64,000 nt of DNA from contig NZ_LR134331.1 in assembly GCF_900636965.1 (NCBI RefSeq), positions 992,001 to 1,056,000 of the forward strand, written 5' to 3'. The notes under the pieces were generated by a model. The model saw only the letters and a program-made list of their open reading frames with translations, searched no databases and was not told where the DNA came from. The position numbers and the translations under genes were made by a program. Shown piece by piece: positions 17,709 to 27,302 of this stretch. The DNA comes from Lacticaseibacillus rhamnosus (GTDB lineage Bacteria > Bacillota > Bacilli > Lactobacillales > Lactobacillaceae). Numbering within the stretch: the stretch's first letter is position 1; every line of letters starts with the position of its first letter.

Positions 17709-18608
17709 GTGGTAGACGCACCACGGATACTTGAAGGTATCACCATGTTGCATGATGAGCCGTTGAGTCATTATACCTTTACAAAAACCGGTGGGCCGGC
17801 TGATTTGCTTGCGTTTCCTAAAGACGTGGCTGAAGTTCAGGCTTTGGTTGAAATGGCTCGGGAGCGGGATATGCCGTTAACGGTCATCGGCAACGCCAGC
17901 AATTTAATTGTGCGTGATGGCGGCATTCGGGGGTTAGTCTTGATTTTAACGGCGATGAAAAAAATCACCGTGAATGGTAACGATGTAACGGCTCAGGCGG
18001 GGGCCCGGCTGATTGACACAACCGAAGCCGCTTACCGGGCCGGATTAACCGGACTTGAGTTTGCGGCCGGGATTCCCGGCAGTGTCGGTGGCGCGTTATT
18101 CATGAACGCGGGCGCTTATAACGGTGAAGTCTGCAGTGTGATCAGTCAGGCTCACGTTTTGACGCGCGCAGGGGAACTCAAAACTTACAATCATCGTGAA
18201 TTAAACTTTCGCTATCGGCATAGTGTGGTTCAAGATACCGGTGACATTGTCTTGAGTGTCACCTTTTCCATGAAGTTTGGCGATAAGCCTACTATTCGGG
18301 CCAAGATGGATGAACTCAATGCAAGACGGGCAGCTAAACAGCCACTGGAGTATCCATCATGTGGCTCGGTGTTTAAACGTCCCCCGGATCATTTTGTTGG
18401 TCCGATGATTCAAAAAGCCGGTTTGCAAGGGCATATCATTGGCGGTGCGCAGGTATCGAAAAAACATGCCGGGTTTATCATTAATTTAGGCAATGCAACG
18501 GCAACCGATTATCTTGATATGATCCACCTTATTCAAAAAACGGTTAAAGCCAAGTTTGACGTTGACCTAGAGCCTGAAGTTCGGATCATTGGCGAACCGT
18601 TACACTAA
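17709..18608 (+). CDS. murB: UDP-N-acetylenolpyruvoylglucosamine reductase
   Basis: A 299-residue FAD enzyme making UDP-MurNAc, the second step of peptidoglycan precursor synthesis. FAD-binding TKTGGPAD and [12 protein letters not shown], the [20 protein letters not shown] block, RYRHS, the proton donor serine region [10 protein letters not shown] and LEPEVRIIG are in order. GTG 17709 has AAAGGA 8-9 bases upstream; the TTG at 17691 lies before that site. It is followed 36 bases later by the antiporter gene. Confidence 0.95.
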   Translation: MVDAPRILEGITMLHDEPLSHYTFTKTGGPADLLAFPKDVAEVQALVEMARERDMPLTVIGNASNLIVRDGGIRGLVLILTAMKKITVNGNDVTAQAGARLIDTTEAAYRAGLTGLEFAAGIPGSVGGALFMNAGAYNGEVCSVISQAHVLTRAGELKTYNHRELNFRYRHSVVQDTGDIVLSVTFSMKFGDKPTIRAKMDELNARRAAKQPLEYPSCGSVFKRPPDHFVGPMIQKAGLQGHIIGGAQVSKKHAGFIINLGNATATDYLDMIHLIQKTVKAKFDVDLEPEVRIIGEPLH

Positions 18609-18644
18609 GCAATATCTTAAAATCTATTTGAAAGGGGCTACACA

Positions 18645-20759
18645 ATGCATTTAGTCGAAGCCGTCTTATTCTTGATGGCATTGGTCATCATCTCAAACGT
18701 GCTCAGTCATTACATTGTGGCTGTCCCGGTTTCTTTGATTCAAGTCGCGCTGGGACTAGGCGCGGCTTTATTTTTTCATTTAACGATCAATTTAGCGACT
18801 GATTGGTTTATGTTGCTTTTCATTGCCCCGCTGCTGTTTTACGATGGTCGGCATTTTCCGCGGCGAGAACTATGGGAGTTGCGTGGTCCGATTATGGGGA
18901 ACGCCATTTTTCTGGTGTTTGCAACGATGCTGGTCGGAGGTTACTTAATTCATTTCCTGATTCCGCCATTACCACTACCAGCGAGTTTTGCGTTGGCAGC
19001 CATCCTTAGCCCCACCGATCCGATTGCGGTTCAGAGTTTGGCTAAGCGTGTGCATTTGCCAAGCGGGGTTTTGCACTTGGTGAGTGGCGAAAGTTTGATC
19101 AACGATGCCAGTGGCTTGATTGGGTTTAAGTATGGCATCGCGGCCACCATGACCGGAGCATTTGCACTAGGCCATGCTGTTCGGGACTTTTTCTACGTGG
19201 CGTTAGTAGGGGCGTTAGCTGGCTTGGTGCTAATCGGCTTGATTAATTTGAGTCGCAACTGGCTTTTGCAACAAGGGCTCAATGATGTCATTTTGCATAC
19301 GATTTTGCAGGTGTTGACACCGTTTTTCATTTATTTGATTGTGGATGAATTTATGCATGCTTCTGGCGTCATTGCTGTCGTAGTAGCCGGTTTACTGAGC
19401 AATACGCAGCATAATCGGTATGTTGCCGCGTTGCCGGAGTTGCGGATTGTTTCTGAACGGACGTGGGATTTAATTGTTTATACCCTGAATGGGATTATTT
19501 TTCTTATCTTAGGGATTGAGCTTCCTGTTGCCATGCGGGACACGATAGCCGATCATGAAGTCAACACATGGCAAGCTCTTGAATTTGTTGTGATTGTTTA
19601 TCTCGGCATTTTGGTTTTGCGGACGTTATGGATTTATGGCTACATGTGGCTTACGGTTCGTTCAAAAGGCAATCCTCCTTCTTGGCGGGCGGCGTTGTTA
19701 AGCGGTATTTCGGGTGTCCGCGGTGCCATTACGCTAGTCGGTGTGTTTGCTGTTCCCGCAGCATTGGCAAATGGCCAGCCGTTCCCCGAGCGCAGCCTGA
19801 TGCTGTTTATTGCTGCCGGCGTTGTCGTCTTGAGCTTAATCGTGGCGATTGTGGCCTTGCCGCTGGTGACGCGCTCAGTCGCACCGCTGCAAACCCGTGG
19901 CTCCACGATTGCCGCAGATGGTAGCAGCGATGTCGCCGAGGATGATGAAAATAGTCACGATGTTCGCATTATCTCTCAGCGTCAAGCCCAGCTGTTTGTC
20001 TATCAAATGGCAGTTCGTCGCGTTGAATCCGAGCGGCGGGAGTCAAATCAAAAAGCGGCACTTGATCTGATCGCCGAATATCAAAATCTGATTCGGCGCC
20101 TGGAGCTAGCCGAGGATACCGGCGCCGCCATTCCGCCATTGGTTCAAGATGAACTTGATTTACGTAAGGTGGGGGTTCAAGGCGAATTATACGCGTTAGA
20201 TGACTTATGGCGCGAGAACAAAATCATGTCCAAAAGTTATGCCAAAGCTCACAAACAACTGCAGCATCGCCTGGATGATTTGAATTCAATGGCGAAACGC
20301 TCCGGCCGACCAACATTGCGCATGCTTCTTGACCGGTCCGCGTTGAAGCTATCCCACTTTTGGTACACGGTCGCGAGTGAACAGAATCGCTCGCATCGCT
20401 TTTTCAATGAGAAACTGTTTATTGAAAAGGAAACAGCAAAAGGCGGCTTGAAGTATTTGTCGCAATTTCTTCGTCAAAAAGAAAACAAGGCCCATCATTA
20501 CAACCGCCAAGTGATTTATTCGTTGATTGTTCAGTACCGCAATCGAATTGCATCGGTTAAAGCGTTAAACACCCACAAATCAACGCAATATGAACATGAA
20601 CTCGGCCGATTACGCGCGATTGCGTTTGCAGCCGAGCGAACGGCCATTCATGATCTACTTGAAAAAGGGTATATCACCATGGCCATGGCCCAGCGCTTAA
20701 ATCAAAATGTTAACTTCACGGAAAATGCTGCAACTTTAACTTCGATGGAAGAAGTTTAG
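18645..20759 (+). CDS. CPA1-family Na+(K+)/H+ antiporter
   Basis: A 704-residue membrane antiporter. The N-terminal 430 residues hold about 12 helices with the ion-site motifs LSPTDPIAVQSLAKR (TDP) and SGESLINDASGLIGFK (ND). The remaining 270 residues are soluble and rich in charged helices, and may sense cytosolic pH, ions or nucleotides as in other CPA1 proteins. RBS GAAAGGGG precedes ATG 18645. It is co-directional with murB and ends at a terminator. Confidence 0.88.
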   Translation: MHLVEAVLFLMALVIISNVLSHYIVAVPVSLIQVALGLGAALFFHLTINLATDWFMLLFIAPLLFYDGRHFPRRELWELRGPIMGNAIFLVFATMLVGGYLIHFLIPPLPLPASFALAAILSPTDPIAVQSLAKRVHLPSGVLHLVSGESLINDASGLIGFKYGIAATMTGAFALGHAVRDFFYVALVGALAGLVLIGLINLSRNWLLQQGLNDVILHTILQVLTPFFIYLIVDEFMHASGVIAVVVAGLLSNTQHNRYVAALPELRIVSERTWDLIVYTLNGIIFLILGIELPVAMRDTIADHEVNTWQALEFVVIVYLGILVLRTLWIYGYMWLTVRSKGNPPSWRAALLSGISGVRGAITLVGVFAVPAALANGQPFPERSLMLFIAAGVVVLSLIVAIVALPLVTRSVAPLQTRGSTIAADGSSDVAEDDENSHDVRIISQRQAQLFVYQMAVRRVESERRESNQKAALDLIAEYQNLIRRLELAEDTGAAIPPLVQDELDLRKVGVQGELYALDDLWRENKIMSKSYAKAHKQLQHRLDDLNSMAKRSGRPTLRMLLDRSALKLSHFWYTVASEQNRSHRFFNEKLFIEKETAKGGLKYLSQFLRQKENKAHHYNRQVIYSLIVQYRNRIASVKALNTHKSTQYEHELGRLRAIAFAAERTAIHDLLEKGYITMAMAQRLNQNVNFTENAATLTSMEEV

Positions 20760-20783
20760 GAACTGGGATTAAAAAATATCTCG

Positions 20784-20842
20784 ACAAACAAACGGCGACC
20801 AGATGTTCTCAAATGAGCATGTGCGGGCGCCGTTTTGTTGTA
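20784..20842 (+). terminator. Terminator after antiporter gene
   Basis: An outer stem ACAAACAAACGGCG / CGCCGTTTTGTTGT encloses an inner ATGTTCTC/GAGCAT stem. Confidence 0.7.
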
Positions 20843-20897
20843 TCAAAGGGCATTTAAGCTGCCGTGAAATTTTTTTTTGAAAATCAGCTATAAAAGC

Positions 20898-20925
20898 TTG
20901 CGTTGGTGCGTGACGTTCGTATAAT
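20898..20925 (+). promoter_or_regulatory. Promoter of polyamine operon
   Basis: TTGCGT (20898-20903), 16-base spacer, TATAAT (20920-20925). Confidence 0.7.
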
Positions 20926-20938
20926 AGGCAGAGTTAGT

Positions 20939-20966
20939 AAACTTAAAGTTTAGTTTAACGAAACTT
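20939..20966. promoter_or_regulatory. Overlapping inverted repeats, probable autoregulatory operator
   Basis: AAACTT-A-AAGTTT at 20939-20951 is a perfect palindrome; it is followed by AGTTT-AACG-AAACT at 20952-20965. Both lie between the -10 box and the ribosome site of the XRE-cupin regulator, the usual place for self-repression. Confidence 0.6.
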
Positions 20967-20982
20967 ATAAAGGCGGTGTGCC

Positions 20983-21522
20983 ATGGACATTGGCAGCAAA
21001 ATTCGTGATTTGCGCATTCGCAAAAACCTGACCCAAGAAGAGTTAGGGGAACGAACTGATTTATCAAAGGGGTATATTTCGCAAGTTGAACATGATCAAA
21101 GTTCGCCGTCACTGGAAACCTTTTTTGATATTTTAAGCGTTTTAGGTGAGTCGCCAGCCGATTTTTTCCGTGAAGAACCAGTTGATTCACTGGTCTATCA
21201 TGCTTCGGATCAGGTGACTTATCTTGATGAGGACAAAGGTTATCAATTGAAGTGGTTAGTTCCCGAAAGCAATGAAAACGAGATGGAGCCGGTGATGATT
21301 GATTTTGCACCGGATGGGATTTTTAAAACTTTCGAACCATCACCGGCGGAAACGTTTGTGTATGTGGTTAGCGGCAAAGTGAAGTTGTTGCTGGGTGAAC
21401 AGACTTATGTCGCTAAAAAAGGGGAAACTATTTATTTCCACGCAACGAAACAACATCAACTGGTGAACGCCGCAACGGGTCGCAGCAAATGCCTGCTGGT
21501 TGCGACGGCATCTTATCTATAA
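20983..21522 (+). CDS. XRE-cupin regulator of polyamine transport
   Basis: A 179-residue regulator. Residues 1-60 are a helix-turn-helix ([36 protein letters not shown]); residues 100-179 form a cupin ([34 protein letters not shown]). This PuuR/PotR-like architecture usually senses a polyamine-related ligand and represses the adjacent pot genes. The potA start follows 13 bases after its stop. Ribosome site GGCGGTG is modest. Confidence 0.87.
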   Translation: MDIGSKIRDLRIRKNLTQEELGERTDLSKGYISQVEHDQSSPSLETFFDILSVLGESPADFFREEPVDSLVYHASDQVTYLDEDKGYQLKWLVPESNENEMEPVMIDFAPDGIFKTFEPSPAETFVYVVSGKVKLLLGEQTYVAKKGETIYFHATKQHQLVNAATGRSKCLLVATASYL

Positions 21523-21535
21523 GGAGTTGGGGTCA

Positions 21536-22624
21536 TTGAGCAATATCATTGTTGAACTGAAGCATGTCGGCAAACGTTATGGCGACACGCAGGTATTAAA
21601 AGATGTCAATATCGAAATTGAACAAGGCAAGTTCTACACATTACTTGGTCCGTCCGGGTCTGGTAAAACGACGATTCTGCGCGCCATTGCCGGGTTTCTG
21701 GATGTTTCGGAAGGCGAAGTGCTTTTTGATGGCAAACGGATTAATGATGTACCGGCAAATCAGCGCAAGGTTAATACGGTATTCCAAGATTATGCGTTAT
21801 TCCCGCATCTTAATGTTTTTGACAACGTTGCGTTTGGATTACGTCTGCATCGGATGAGCAAGGAAACGATTAAGACCAAAGTGACAGACGCGCTTAAAAT
21901 GGTTCGGTTACAAGGCTATGCTGACCGGGAAATCTCTGAATTGTCTGGCGGCCAGCAGCAGCGGGTAGCCATCGCCCGCGCCATTGTGCTGGAGCCGCAA
22001 GTCTTGTTATTGGATGAGCCGTTATCGGCACTGGACGCAAAGTTACGTAAAGATATGCAGTATGAGTTGCGCGAGTTACAAGAACGGCTCGGGATTACCT
22101 TTTTGTTTGTGACCCATGATCAAGAAGAAGCACTGGCACTGTCGGATGAAATTTTTGTCATGAATGATGGTCAGGTTCAGCAAAGTGGTACCCCGGTTGA
22201 TATTTACGATGAACCGGTGAATCACTTTGTTGCGGATTTCATTGGTGAAAGTAATATCATTCAGGGGCATATGATTAAAGATTTCCTGGTCGAATTTAAC
22301 GGTAAGCAATTTGAATGTGCCGATGCAGGGATGCGGCCGAATGAACCGGTCGAAGTGGTTTTACGGCCAGAAGATCTTGATATCACCGCAGCCGATGCCG
22401 GCAAAGTGAACGTTGAAGTCGATACCCAATTATTCCGCGGCGATTATTATGAAATCGTTGCTTACGATCAGCTTAAGAATGAGTGGTTGATTCACTCGAC
22501 CAATCCGGCAAAAGACGGCGAGACGGTGGGGTTGACGTTTGATCCTGAAGACATTCACGTTATGCGGCTAAACGAATCCGAAGAAGAATTCGATGCGCGG
22601 CTGGAAACTTATGAAGGCGATTAA
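21536..22624 (+). CDS. potA: Spermidine/putrescine ABC transporter ATPase
   Basis: A 362-residue ATPase. Walker [10 protein letters not shown], signature [15 protein letters not shown], Walker [13 protein letters not shown] and [10 protein letters not shown] are intact, followed by a TOBE domain. The start is TTG 21536 with AAGGAG 9 bases upstream, giving [17 protein letters not shown]. It drives polyamine uptake through PotBC with the PotD receptor, all encoded downstream. Confidence 0.92.
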   Translation: MSNIIVELKHVGKRYGDTQVLKDVNIEIEQGKFYTLLGPSGSGKTTILRAIAGFLDVSEGEVLFDGKRINDVPANQRKVNTVFQDYALFPHLNVFDNVAFGLRLHRMSKETIKTKVTDALKMVRLQGYADREISELSGGQQQRVAIARAIVLEPQVLLLDEPLSALDAKLRKDMQYELRELQERLGITFLFVTHDQEEALALSDEIFVMNDGQVQQSGTPVDIYDEPVNHFVADFIGESNIIQGHMIKDFLVEFNGKQFECADAGMRPNEPVEVVLRPEDLDITAADAGKVNVEVDTQLFRGDYYEIVAYDQLKNEWLIHSTNPAKDGETVGLTFDPEDIHVMRLNESEEEFDARLETYEGD

Positions 22625-22625
22625 G

Positions 22626-22674
22626 CACAGTATTGACAGCGACTTTACTGTGACCGTGTCCGTTAACGCACGGT
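22626..22674 (+). other. Intercistronic double hairpin between potA and potB
   Basis: CACAGTA (22626-22632) pairs perfectly with TACTGTG (22646-22652), and ACCGTG (22653-22658) with CACGGT (22669-22674). No T tract follows either, so they are more likely processing or stability elements than terminators. Confidence 0.55.
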
Positions 22675-22717
22675 TTCGGCTAAGCACCGTTTGATTTCTA
22701 ATCTGAGGAGGGTCATC

Positions 22718-23542
22718 GTGAAAAAATCCACCACGAATGTAGCATTTTACACGCCTTACGTGATGTGGCTCGCGTTGTTTGTGATCGCGCCAATGGTGTT
22801 GATCGTTTATCAAAGTTTCTTTGATATTAGCGGCCATTTTACCTTGGCAAATTATCAGACTTATTTTCAATCAGGCACTTATATTATGATGACGATTAAT
22901 TCAGTCTGGTATGCCTTTTTAATCACACTTGCAACATTGCTAATCAGCTATCCGACCGCTTACTTTCTGCATTATGCCAAGCACAAGCAGCTATGGTTGT
23001 TGCTGATTATTCTGCCAACCTGGATTAATTTGTTACTTAAAGCATATGCCTTTATCGGAATCTTTAGTCAGGATGGCGGCGTGAACAGTTTCTTGGGCAT
23101 GTTCGGAATTGCCCCGCAGCAATTTTTGTTTACTGATTTCAGCTTTATCTTTGTCGCCGCTTATATTGAAATTCCGTTTATGATTTTACCGATTTTCAAT
23201 GCGATTGAAGAATTGCCTGAAAATTTGGTCAATGCCTCACGTGATTTGGGTGCCAAAGGGTGGCAGACATTTACCAAAGTTGTCTGGCCACTAACCATTT
23301 CCGGCGTTAAATCGGGCGTTCAGGCAGTGTTCATCCCTAGCTTGAGCTTGTTCATGTTAACGCGCTTGATCGGCGGGAACCGGGTGATCACATTAGGGAC
23401 CGCGATTGAAGAGCATTTTCTCACCACCATGAACTGGGGGATGGGTTCCACAATTGGCGTGGTCTTGATTGTGGCGATGTTTGTGATTATGTTCCTAACC
23501 GGTGAACGAAAGAAGAAGGGGGTCCGCCGTCATGAAGCGTAA
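22718..23542 (+). CDS. potB: Spermidine/putrescine ABC permease
   Basis: A 274-residue permease with six helices and an EAA loop LPENLVNASRDLGAKGWQTFTKVVWPLTISG. GTG 22718 has GAGGAGGG upstream. It overlaps potC by 11 bases. It is the first of the two channel subunits of the polyamine importer. Confidence 0.92.
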   Translation: MKKSTTNVAFYTPYVMWLALFVIAPMVLIVYQSFFDISGHFTLANYQTYFQSGTYIMMTINSVWYAFLITLATLLISYPTAYFLHYAKHKQLWLLLIILPTWINLLLKAYAFIGIFSQDGGVNSFLGMFGIAPQQFLFTDFSFIFVAAYIEIPFMILPIFNAIEELPENLVNASRDLGAKGWQTFTKVVWPLTISGVKSGVQAVFIPSLSLFMLTRLIGGNRVITLGTAIEEHFLTTMNWGMGSTIGVVLIVAMFVIMFLTGERKKKGVRRHEA

Positions 23543-24365
23543 GTTTAAGTGGTCCAACCTTTATCTGATTTTCGTCTTCATCTGTTTATATGTTCCGATT
23601 TTTTATCTGGTCATTTATTCATTTTCAACCGGCGATCGCATGAGTAACTATTCCGGGTTTACCTGGAAACACTATGCCGAACTTTTTGCGGATACCCGGA
23701 TGATTCAAATCGTTTTGGATACACTGCTTGTGGCGTTACTATCCAGCCTGATCGCCACGATTATCGGGGCATTAGGTGCGCTTGCGATTGATCGTACCAG
23801 TCGGCCGGTGGTTAAAAATACGGTGCTGTCATTGAACAACATTTTAATGGTCAGTCCGGATGTCATCATTGGGGCCAGTTTCTTAATCTTTTATACCGCG
23901 TTAAAAGTACCGCTGGGTTTCTGGTCGGTACTGATGAGCCATATTGCCTTTTCCATTCCGATTGTGGTGTTGATGATTTTACCGCGGCTACAGGAAATGA
24001 GCCATTCCATGCTTGATGCTGCGCGTGATTTGGGTGCTTCAAACTATCAGGTGCTGACGCGGGTCATTGTGCCATATATCACACCGGGAATTTTCTCGGG
24101 TTTCTTCATGGCCTTCACCTATTCGCTGGATGATTTTGCCGTAACCTTCTTTGTGACCGGTAACGGCTTTGAAACGCTGGCGGTGGAAATCTATGCCCGT
24201 GCACGTCAGGGAATCAGCTTGGAAATCAACGCATTATCTGGCGTGATGTTCGTCTTTGCTTTGCTGCTGGTGGTGGGGTACTACTTTATCCAACAAGCGG
24301 GACAGAGCAGGCGGGCAAAACACAAGCGAGAAAGCGAGGCGTTACTCAATGAAACGACTCATTAG
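23532..24365 (+). CDS. potC: Spermidine/putrescine ABC permease
   Basis: A 277-residue permease with six helices and the EAA loop MLDAARDLGASNYQVLTRVIVPYITPG. ATG 23532 lies within the end of potB with a GGGGG ribosome site; the in-frame ATG at 23502 is unsupported. The characteristic YSLDDFAVTFFVTG segment of PotC is present. Confidence 0.92.
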   Translation: MKRKFKWSNLYLIFVFICLYVPIFYLVIYSFSTGDRMSNYSGFTWKHYAELFADTRMIQIVLDTLLVALLSSLIATIIGALGALAIDRTSRPVVKNTVLSLNNILMVSPDVIIGASFLIFYTALKVPLGFWSVLMSHIAFSIPIVVLMILPRLQEMSHSMLDAARDLGASNYQVLTRVIVPYITPGIFSGFFMAFTYSLDDFAVTFFVTGNGFETLAVEIYARARQGISLEINALSGVMFVFALLLVVGYYFIQQAGQSRRAKHKRESEALLNETTH

Positions 24366-25422
24366 TATTGCAGTTGCGATCCTGGCAGTCTGTCTCGGAT
24401 TAGCTGTTTGGAGCGAGAACTTACAAAAATCGCAAGGAGATACCGGTGACAATACACTGAATCTTTTTAATTGGGGCGATTATATTGATCCGGCCTTGAT
24501 CAGTAAATTTGAAAAGCAAACTGGCTATCATGTCAATCAAGAGACCTTTGATTCCAACGAAGCGATGTTTACCAAGATTCAACAGGGGGGCACCAGTTAT
24601 GACCTGACCGTTCCTTCAGATTATATGATCGAGAAAATGAAGAAGGCCAATTTGCTATTACCGCTGGATAAAAGTAAATTACGCGGCATGCAGCATATGG
24701 ACCCGCGTTTAATTAATAAAGAATTCGATCCAAACAACAAGTACAGCATTCCGTATTTCTGGGGCACGCTGGGCATTATTTATAATGACAAGTTTGTCAA
24801 TGCCAGTGAGGTTCAACACTGGAACCAATTGTGGAATCCGAAGTTTAAAGACTCGATTATGTTGATCGACTCAGCTCGTGATGTGTTTGCGCCAGCCTTA
24901 ATCTCGCTAGGCAAATCGGTCAACGAGACCAATCCGCAAACGCTTGCTGTTGCCAAAGCCAAACTCGATCAGCTCTCGCCCAACGTCAAAGCTGTCGTTG
25001 CGGATGAAATCAAGATGTACATGGCAGAAAATGAAGCTAAAATTGCCGTCGACTGGTCAGGTGAAGCCAGCGAAATGTTAGCTAACAACAAACACCTGCA
25101 CTATGTCGTTCCTCAAGAAGGCAGCAATCTCTGGTTTGATAACCTTGTCATTCCTAAGACGGCCAAGCATTTCAAAGCGATCTATGCCTTTCTCAACTTC
25201 ATGATGGAGCCAAAGAACGCCGCGCAAAATGCAGAATACGTGGGTTACGCCACACCAAATGCAACGGCTAAAAAGCTATTGCCTAAAAGTGTTCAAAACG
25301 ATCGCCAATTCTACCCTGATGACGAAACCATGAAACATCTTGAGATCTATTCCGATCTGCCACCGGCTAAAGTTGGTCTATACAATGATTTATTCTTAGA
25401 ATTTAAGATGTACCGCCGCTGA
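24349..25422 (+). CDS. potD: Spermidine/putrescine-binding protein
   Basis: A 357-residue polyamine receptor. The mature part begins NTLNLFNWGDYIDPALISKFEKQ, with later SYDLTVPSDYMIEKM and IPYFWGTLGIIYND, all PotD hallmarks. The N-terminus KRLISIAVAILAVCLGLAVW is a membrane segment with a cysteine, but Val precedes the Cys, where lipoboxes normally have Gly, Ala or Ser. It may be an uncleaved N-terminal anchor. It overlaps potC by 17 bases and ends the operon. Confidence 0.92.
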   Translation: MKRLISIAVAILAVCLGLAVWSENLQKSQGDTGDNTLNLFNWGDYIDPALISKFEKQTGYHVNQETFDSNEAMFTKIQQGGTSYDLTVPSDYMIEKMKKANLLLPLDKSKLRGMQHMDPRLINKEFDPNNKYSIPYFWGTLGIIYNDKFVNASEVQHWNQLWNPKFKDSIMLIDSARDVFAPALISLGKSVNETNPQTLAVAKAKLDQLSPNVKAVVADEIKMYMAENEAKIAVDWSGEASEMLANNKHLHYVVPQEGSNLWFDNLVIPKTAKHFKAIYAFLNFMMEPKNAAQNAEYVGYATPNATAKKLLPKSVQNDRQFYPDDETMKHLEIYSDLPPAKVGLYNDLFLEFKMYRR

Positions 25423-25438
25423 GGGTTTTGGTACCATT

Positions 25439-25486
25439 CAGTCCGCTACGGTTAGCTGAAAAAGCTGACTTGGCGGGCTTTTTTGT
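25439..25486 (+). terminator. Terminator of potABCD
   Basis: AGTCCGC...GCGGGCT outer stem with inner GTTAGCT/AGCTGAC, followed by six T residues. Confidence 0.8.
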
Positions 25487-25550
25487 TTGGACTTTTGGCT
25501 GCTTTAAATACCTTCGAAACGATGCTTTATATTTTTGGACAACAAAAATA

Positions 25551-25612
25551 GCCCTCAAAATCTTACCGCTTATGGTGGAGAATAAGCGTTGACAGGAAGA
25601 TTTTCCGAGGGC
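25551..25612 (-). terminator. Terminator of lipoprotein gene
   Basis: GCCCTC/GAGGGC, AATCTT/AAGATT and GCTTAT/ATAAGC are nested stems. On the minus strand the stem is followed by TATTTTTG. Confidence 0.75.
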
Positions 25613-25631
25613 CGATTATTGCGCCTAAATG

Positions 25632-26204
25632 TTACTTCACGTTATAGGTTTTGGTGCCAATAGTTTGGAAACTGGCATTTTCAAACGTAACAGTCACTGG
25701 ATTATCATTTTTTAGTTCATAAATAAAGACACCTTGAACAGTTTTACCTGGTAGTAAGTTATTATGCATAGCGTTCTCTTGCGCTTCGAAAGGATTTGAG
25801 CCATCGTCATTCATTTTAGGCATTCCGCTGGTTAAGTCGACATTTGAAGTGTCATTTTTTTGTTTAACATTCATCGATACCATTCCAGCCATTGGCATCT
25901 GTTCTTTCTTGGAAGTGTTTGTAACGTCCACAAATAAGACAAGATTCTTCTTTCCTTGCTCGTAGGCATCCTGGACTTCTGCTTTAGTGAACTTGAAGGT
26001 CATATTTGCTGTGACCCAAGTATCATTTTTAAAGGACCAACCACTTTTTGGGGTAGAGGTTTTGTTTTCTGCCTTTTCTGCTTTTTCAGCAGTGGAAGTT
26101 TTGGCGGCTGACGAGTTATCCTTACTTGCTGAACTGGAACTACTGCAACCGGCTAAAAAAAATATTGATAAGGTTGCGACTGTCACTAAAATCAGTTTTT
26201 TCAT
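25632..26204 (-). CDS. Secreted lipoprotein with DUF5067-like domain
   Basis: A 190-residue lipoprotein. The signal peptide ends with lipobox LAGC (Cys20), then a Ser/Lys/Glu-rich linker to about residue 55. The beta-rich C-terminal part contains NLVLFVDVTNTSKKEQMP and LLPGKTVQGVFIYELKNDNPVTVTF, resembling the DUF5067/DUF4352 immunoglobulin-like domains of Gram-positive lipoproteins. It follows a four-helix membrane protein gene by 27 bases; together they look like a surface module of unknown role. Confidence 0.75.
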   Translation of the reverse strand: MKKLILVTVATLSIFFLAGCSSSSSASKDNSSAAKTSTAEKAEKAENKTSTPKSGWSFKNDTWVTANMTFKFTKAEVQDAYEQGKKNLVLFVDVTNTSKKEQMPMAGMVSMNVKQKNDTSNVDLTSGMPKMNDDGSNPFEAQENAMHNNLLPGKTVQGVFIYELKNDNPVTVTFENASFQTIGTKTYNVK

Positions 26205-26231
26205 TTTCTCCTCCTAGGACTATCATGCTGA

Positions 26232-26597
26232 CTAAGCAACTTTGTTTTGCTTGCGTGGATGTTGCAAAAACAGGAACACAATAGCAATAATTAATAGAAC
26301 AATAGCAGGAAACGCAAATACAGCAGAAATGCCAAAGCAGAGTGATCCAATGACTCCCAGGATTCCGCCGACAAGTGAAATATGGTGTTTGTAGCTCTGC
26401 CATAGTGCAACAGCGTTTAGAACTACGCCAATCCACGCAACGGTGTAAAAGAAAATGCCTGCGCCAGATGTGACATTGGTTTTATTGGCCGCGTCATTAA
26501 CGGCAGTTGCAAAGATAACAAACCAAGATGATGCGAAGATAAAGCAGGCAACAATGTCGTAAATGGCAGTCCAAATATTAATCTTTATCTTGCCCAT
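26232..26597 (-). CDS. Four-helix membrane protein, unknown function
   Basis: A 121-residue protein with four hydrophobic segments (about residues 10-30, 45-66, 72-90, 92-114) and a basic C-terminus QHPRKQNKVA, presumably cytosolic. AAGGGG lies upstream of ATG 26597. It is co-oriented with the lipoprotein gene. No family could be named with confidence. Confidence 0.65.
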   Translation of the reverse strand: MGKIKINIWTAIYDIVACFIFASSWFVIFATAVNDAANKTNVTSGAGIFFYTVAWIGVVLNAVALWQSYKHHISLVGGILGVIGSLCFGISAVFAFPAIVLLIIAIVFLFLQHPRKQNKVA

Positions 26598-26918
26598 AAA
26601 AATCCAACCCCTTTACAAAAAGCTTTTGTATCATAACGACACTTAAATAGGATCAACACCAAAGCCTTGTGTGATAATACTTAGATACAACAATTAGGTT
26701 TATTTTGATTTGGGATATCACTTCTTTCATAAATGCCAACGTTTCATGTAAATAGTGCAATGGGATTTTTATTAGTTCGTAATTTCCCAATACCGTTTTA
26801 AATTTAAGGCAGTGAGATAGATTAATGCAAACTTTACGCTTGGGCGTGCTTATTCGGTTTTTTTAAATGAGTAGTACAAGCAGCTGCAATCGGGTACCAT
26901 AGGAATGAGGTGATCGCG
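26598..26918. promoter_or_regulatory. Divergent intergenic region with palindrome at promoter
   Basis: TACAAAA-AGC-TTTTGTA at 26614-26630 is a perfect 7-bp inverted repeat directly next to a minus-strand -10 candidate TATGAT (complement of 26630-26635), 17 bases upstream of the membrane-protein start. It looks like an operator. The rest (26640-26900) is AT-rich and holds nothing else that could be recognised. Confidence 0.5.
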
Positions 26919-27110
26919 ATGAAGAAGCATAGTCGGCATAGTGAAGGTGTGTGGCTGGATATCGTTTGTTGTATCAGTCTATGGCTGGCGGTTGGAAGTT
27001 TGGTGGCCGCGGCAACGGTGATTCATATTAATCGGCCATATATCATTATTATGTTGGCATTAGCTTTTTGTGCGATTGGCGAAACAGTGGCGGTTTTTAA
27101 AAATTGGTGA
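26919..27110 (+). CDS. Small two-helix membrane protein
   Basis: A 63-residue protein. Residues 1-13 are basic (KKHSRHSEG), followed by two hydrophobic helices (about 14-36 and 40-58). ATG 26919 follows GAGGTGA; GTG 26910 overlaps that site. It is a single gene between convergent and divergent neighbours. Function unknown. Confidence 0.6.
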   Translation: MKKHSRHSEGVWLDIVCCISLWLAVGSLVAAATVIHINRPYIIIMLALAFCAIGETVAVFKNW

Positions 27111-27246
27111 TTGGCCAGAATGATCTGCATCAGTCAGGTAAATCCTGGGTGTGAATCCGCTCTCATTTTTCGCGACGAGTGTAGCATAAGTTTATCTTGC
27201 TTATCAAAAGATATGCATGGTAATTTTGATTTAAAAATTAAAAGTG

Positions 27247-27299
27247 ACACTAAAAAATGGCCTCGGAAAGTTCAAATTCCAAGGCCATTTTCTTAGTGT
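27247..27299. terminator. Bidirectional terminator
   Basis: ACACTAA...TTAGTGT with inner AATGGCCT/AGGCCATT. It ends the P-type ATPase gene on the minus strand and could also stop plus-strand reads. Confidence 0.75.
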
Positions 27300-27302
27300 T
27301 GC

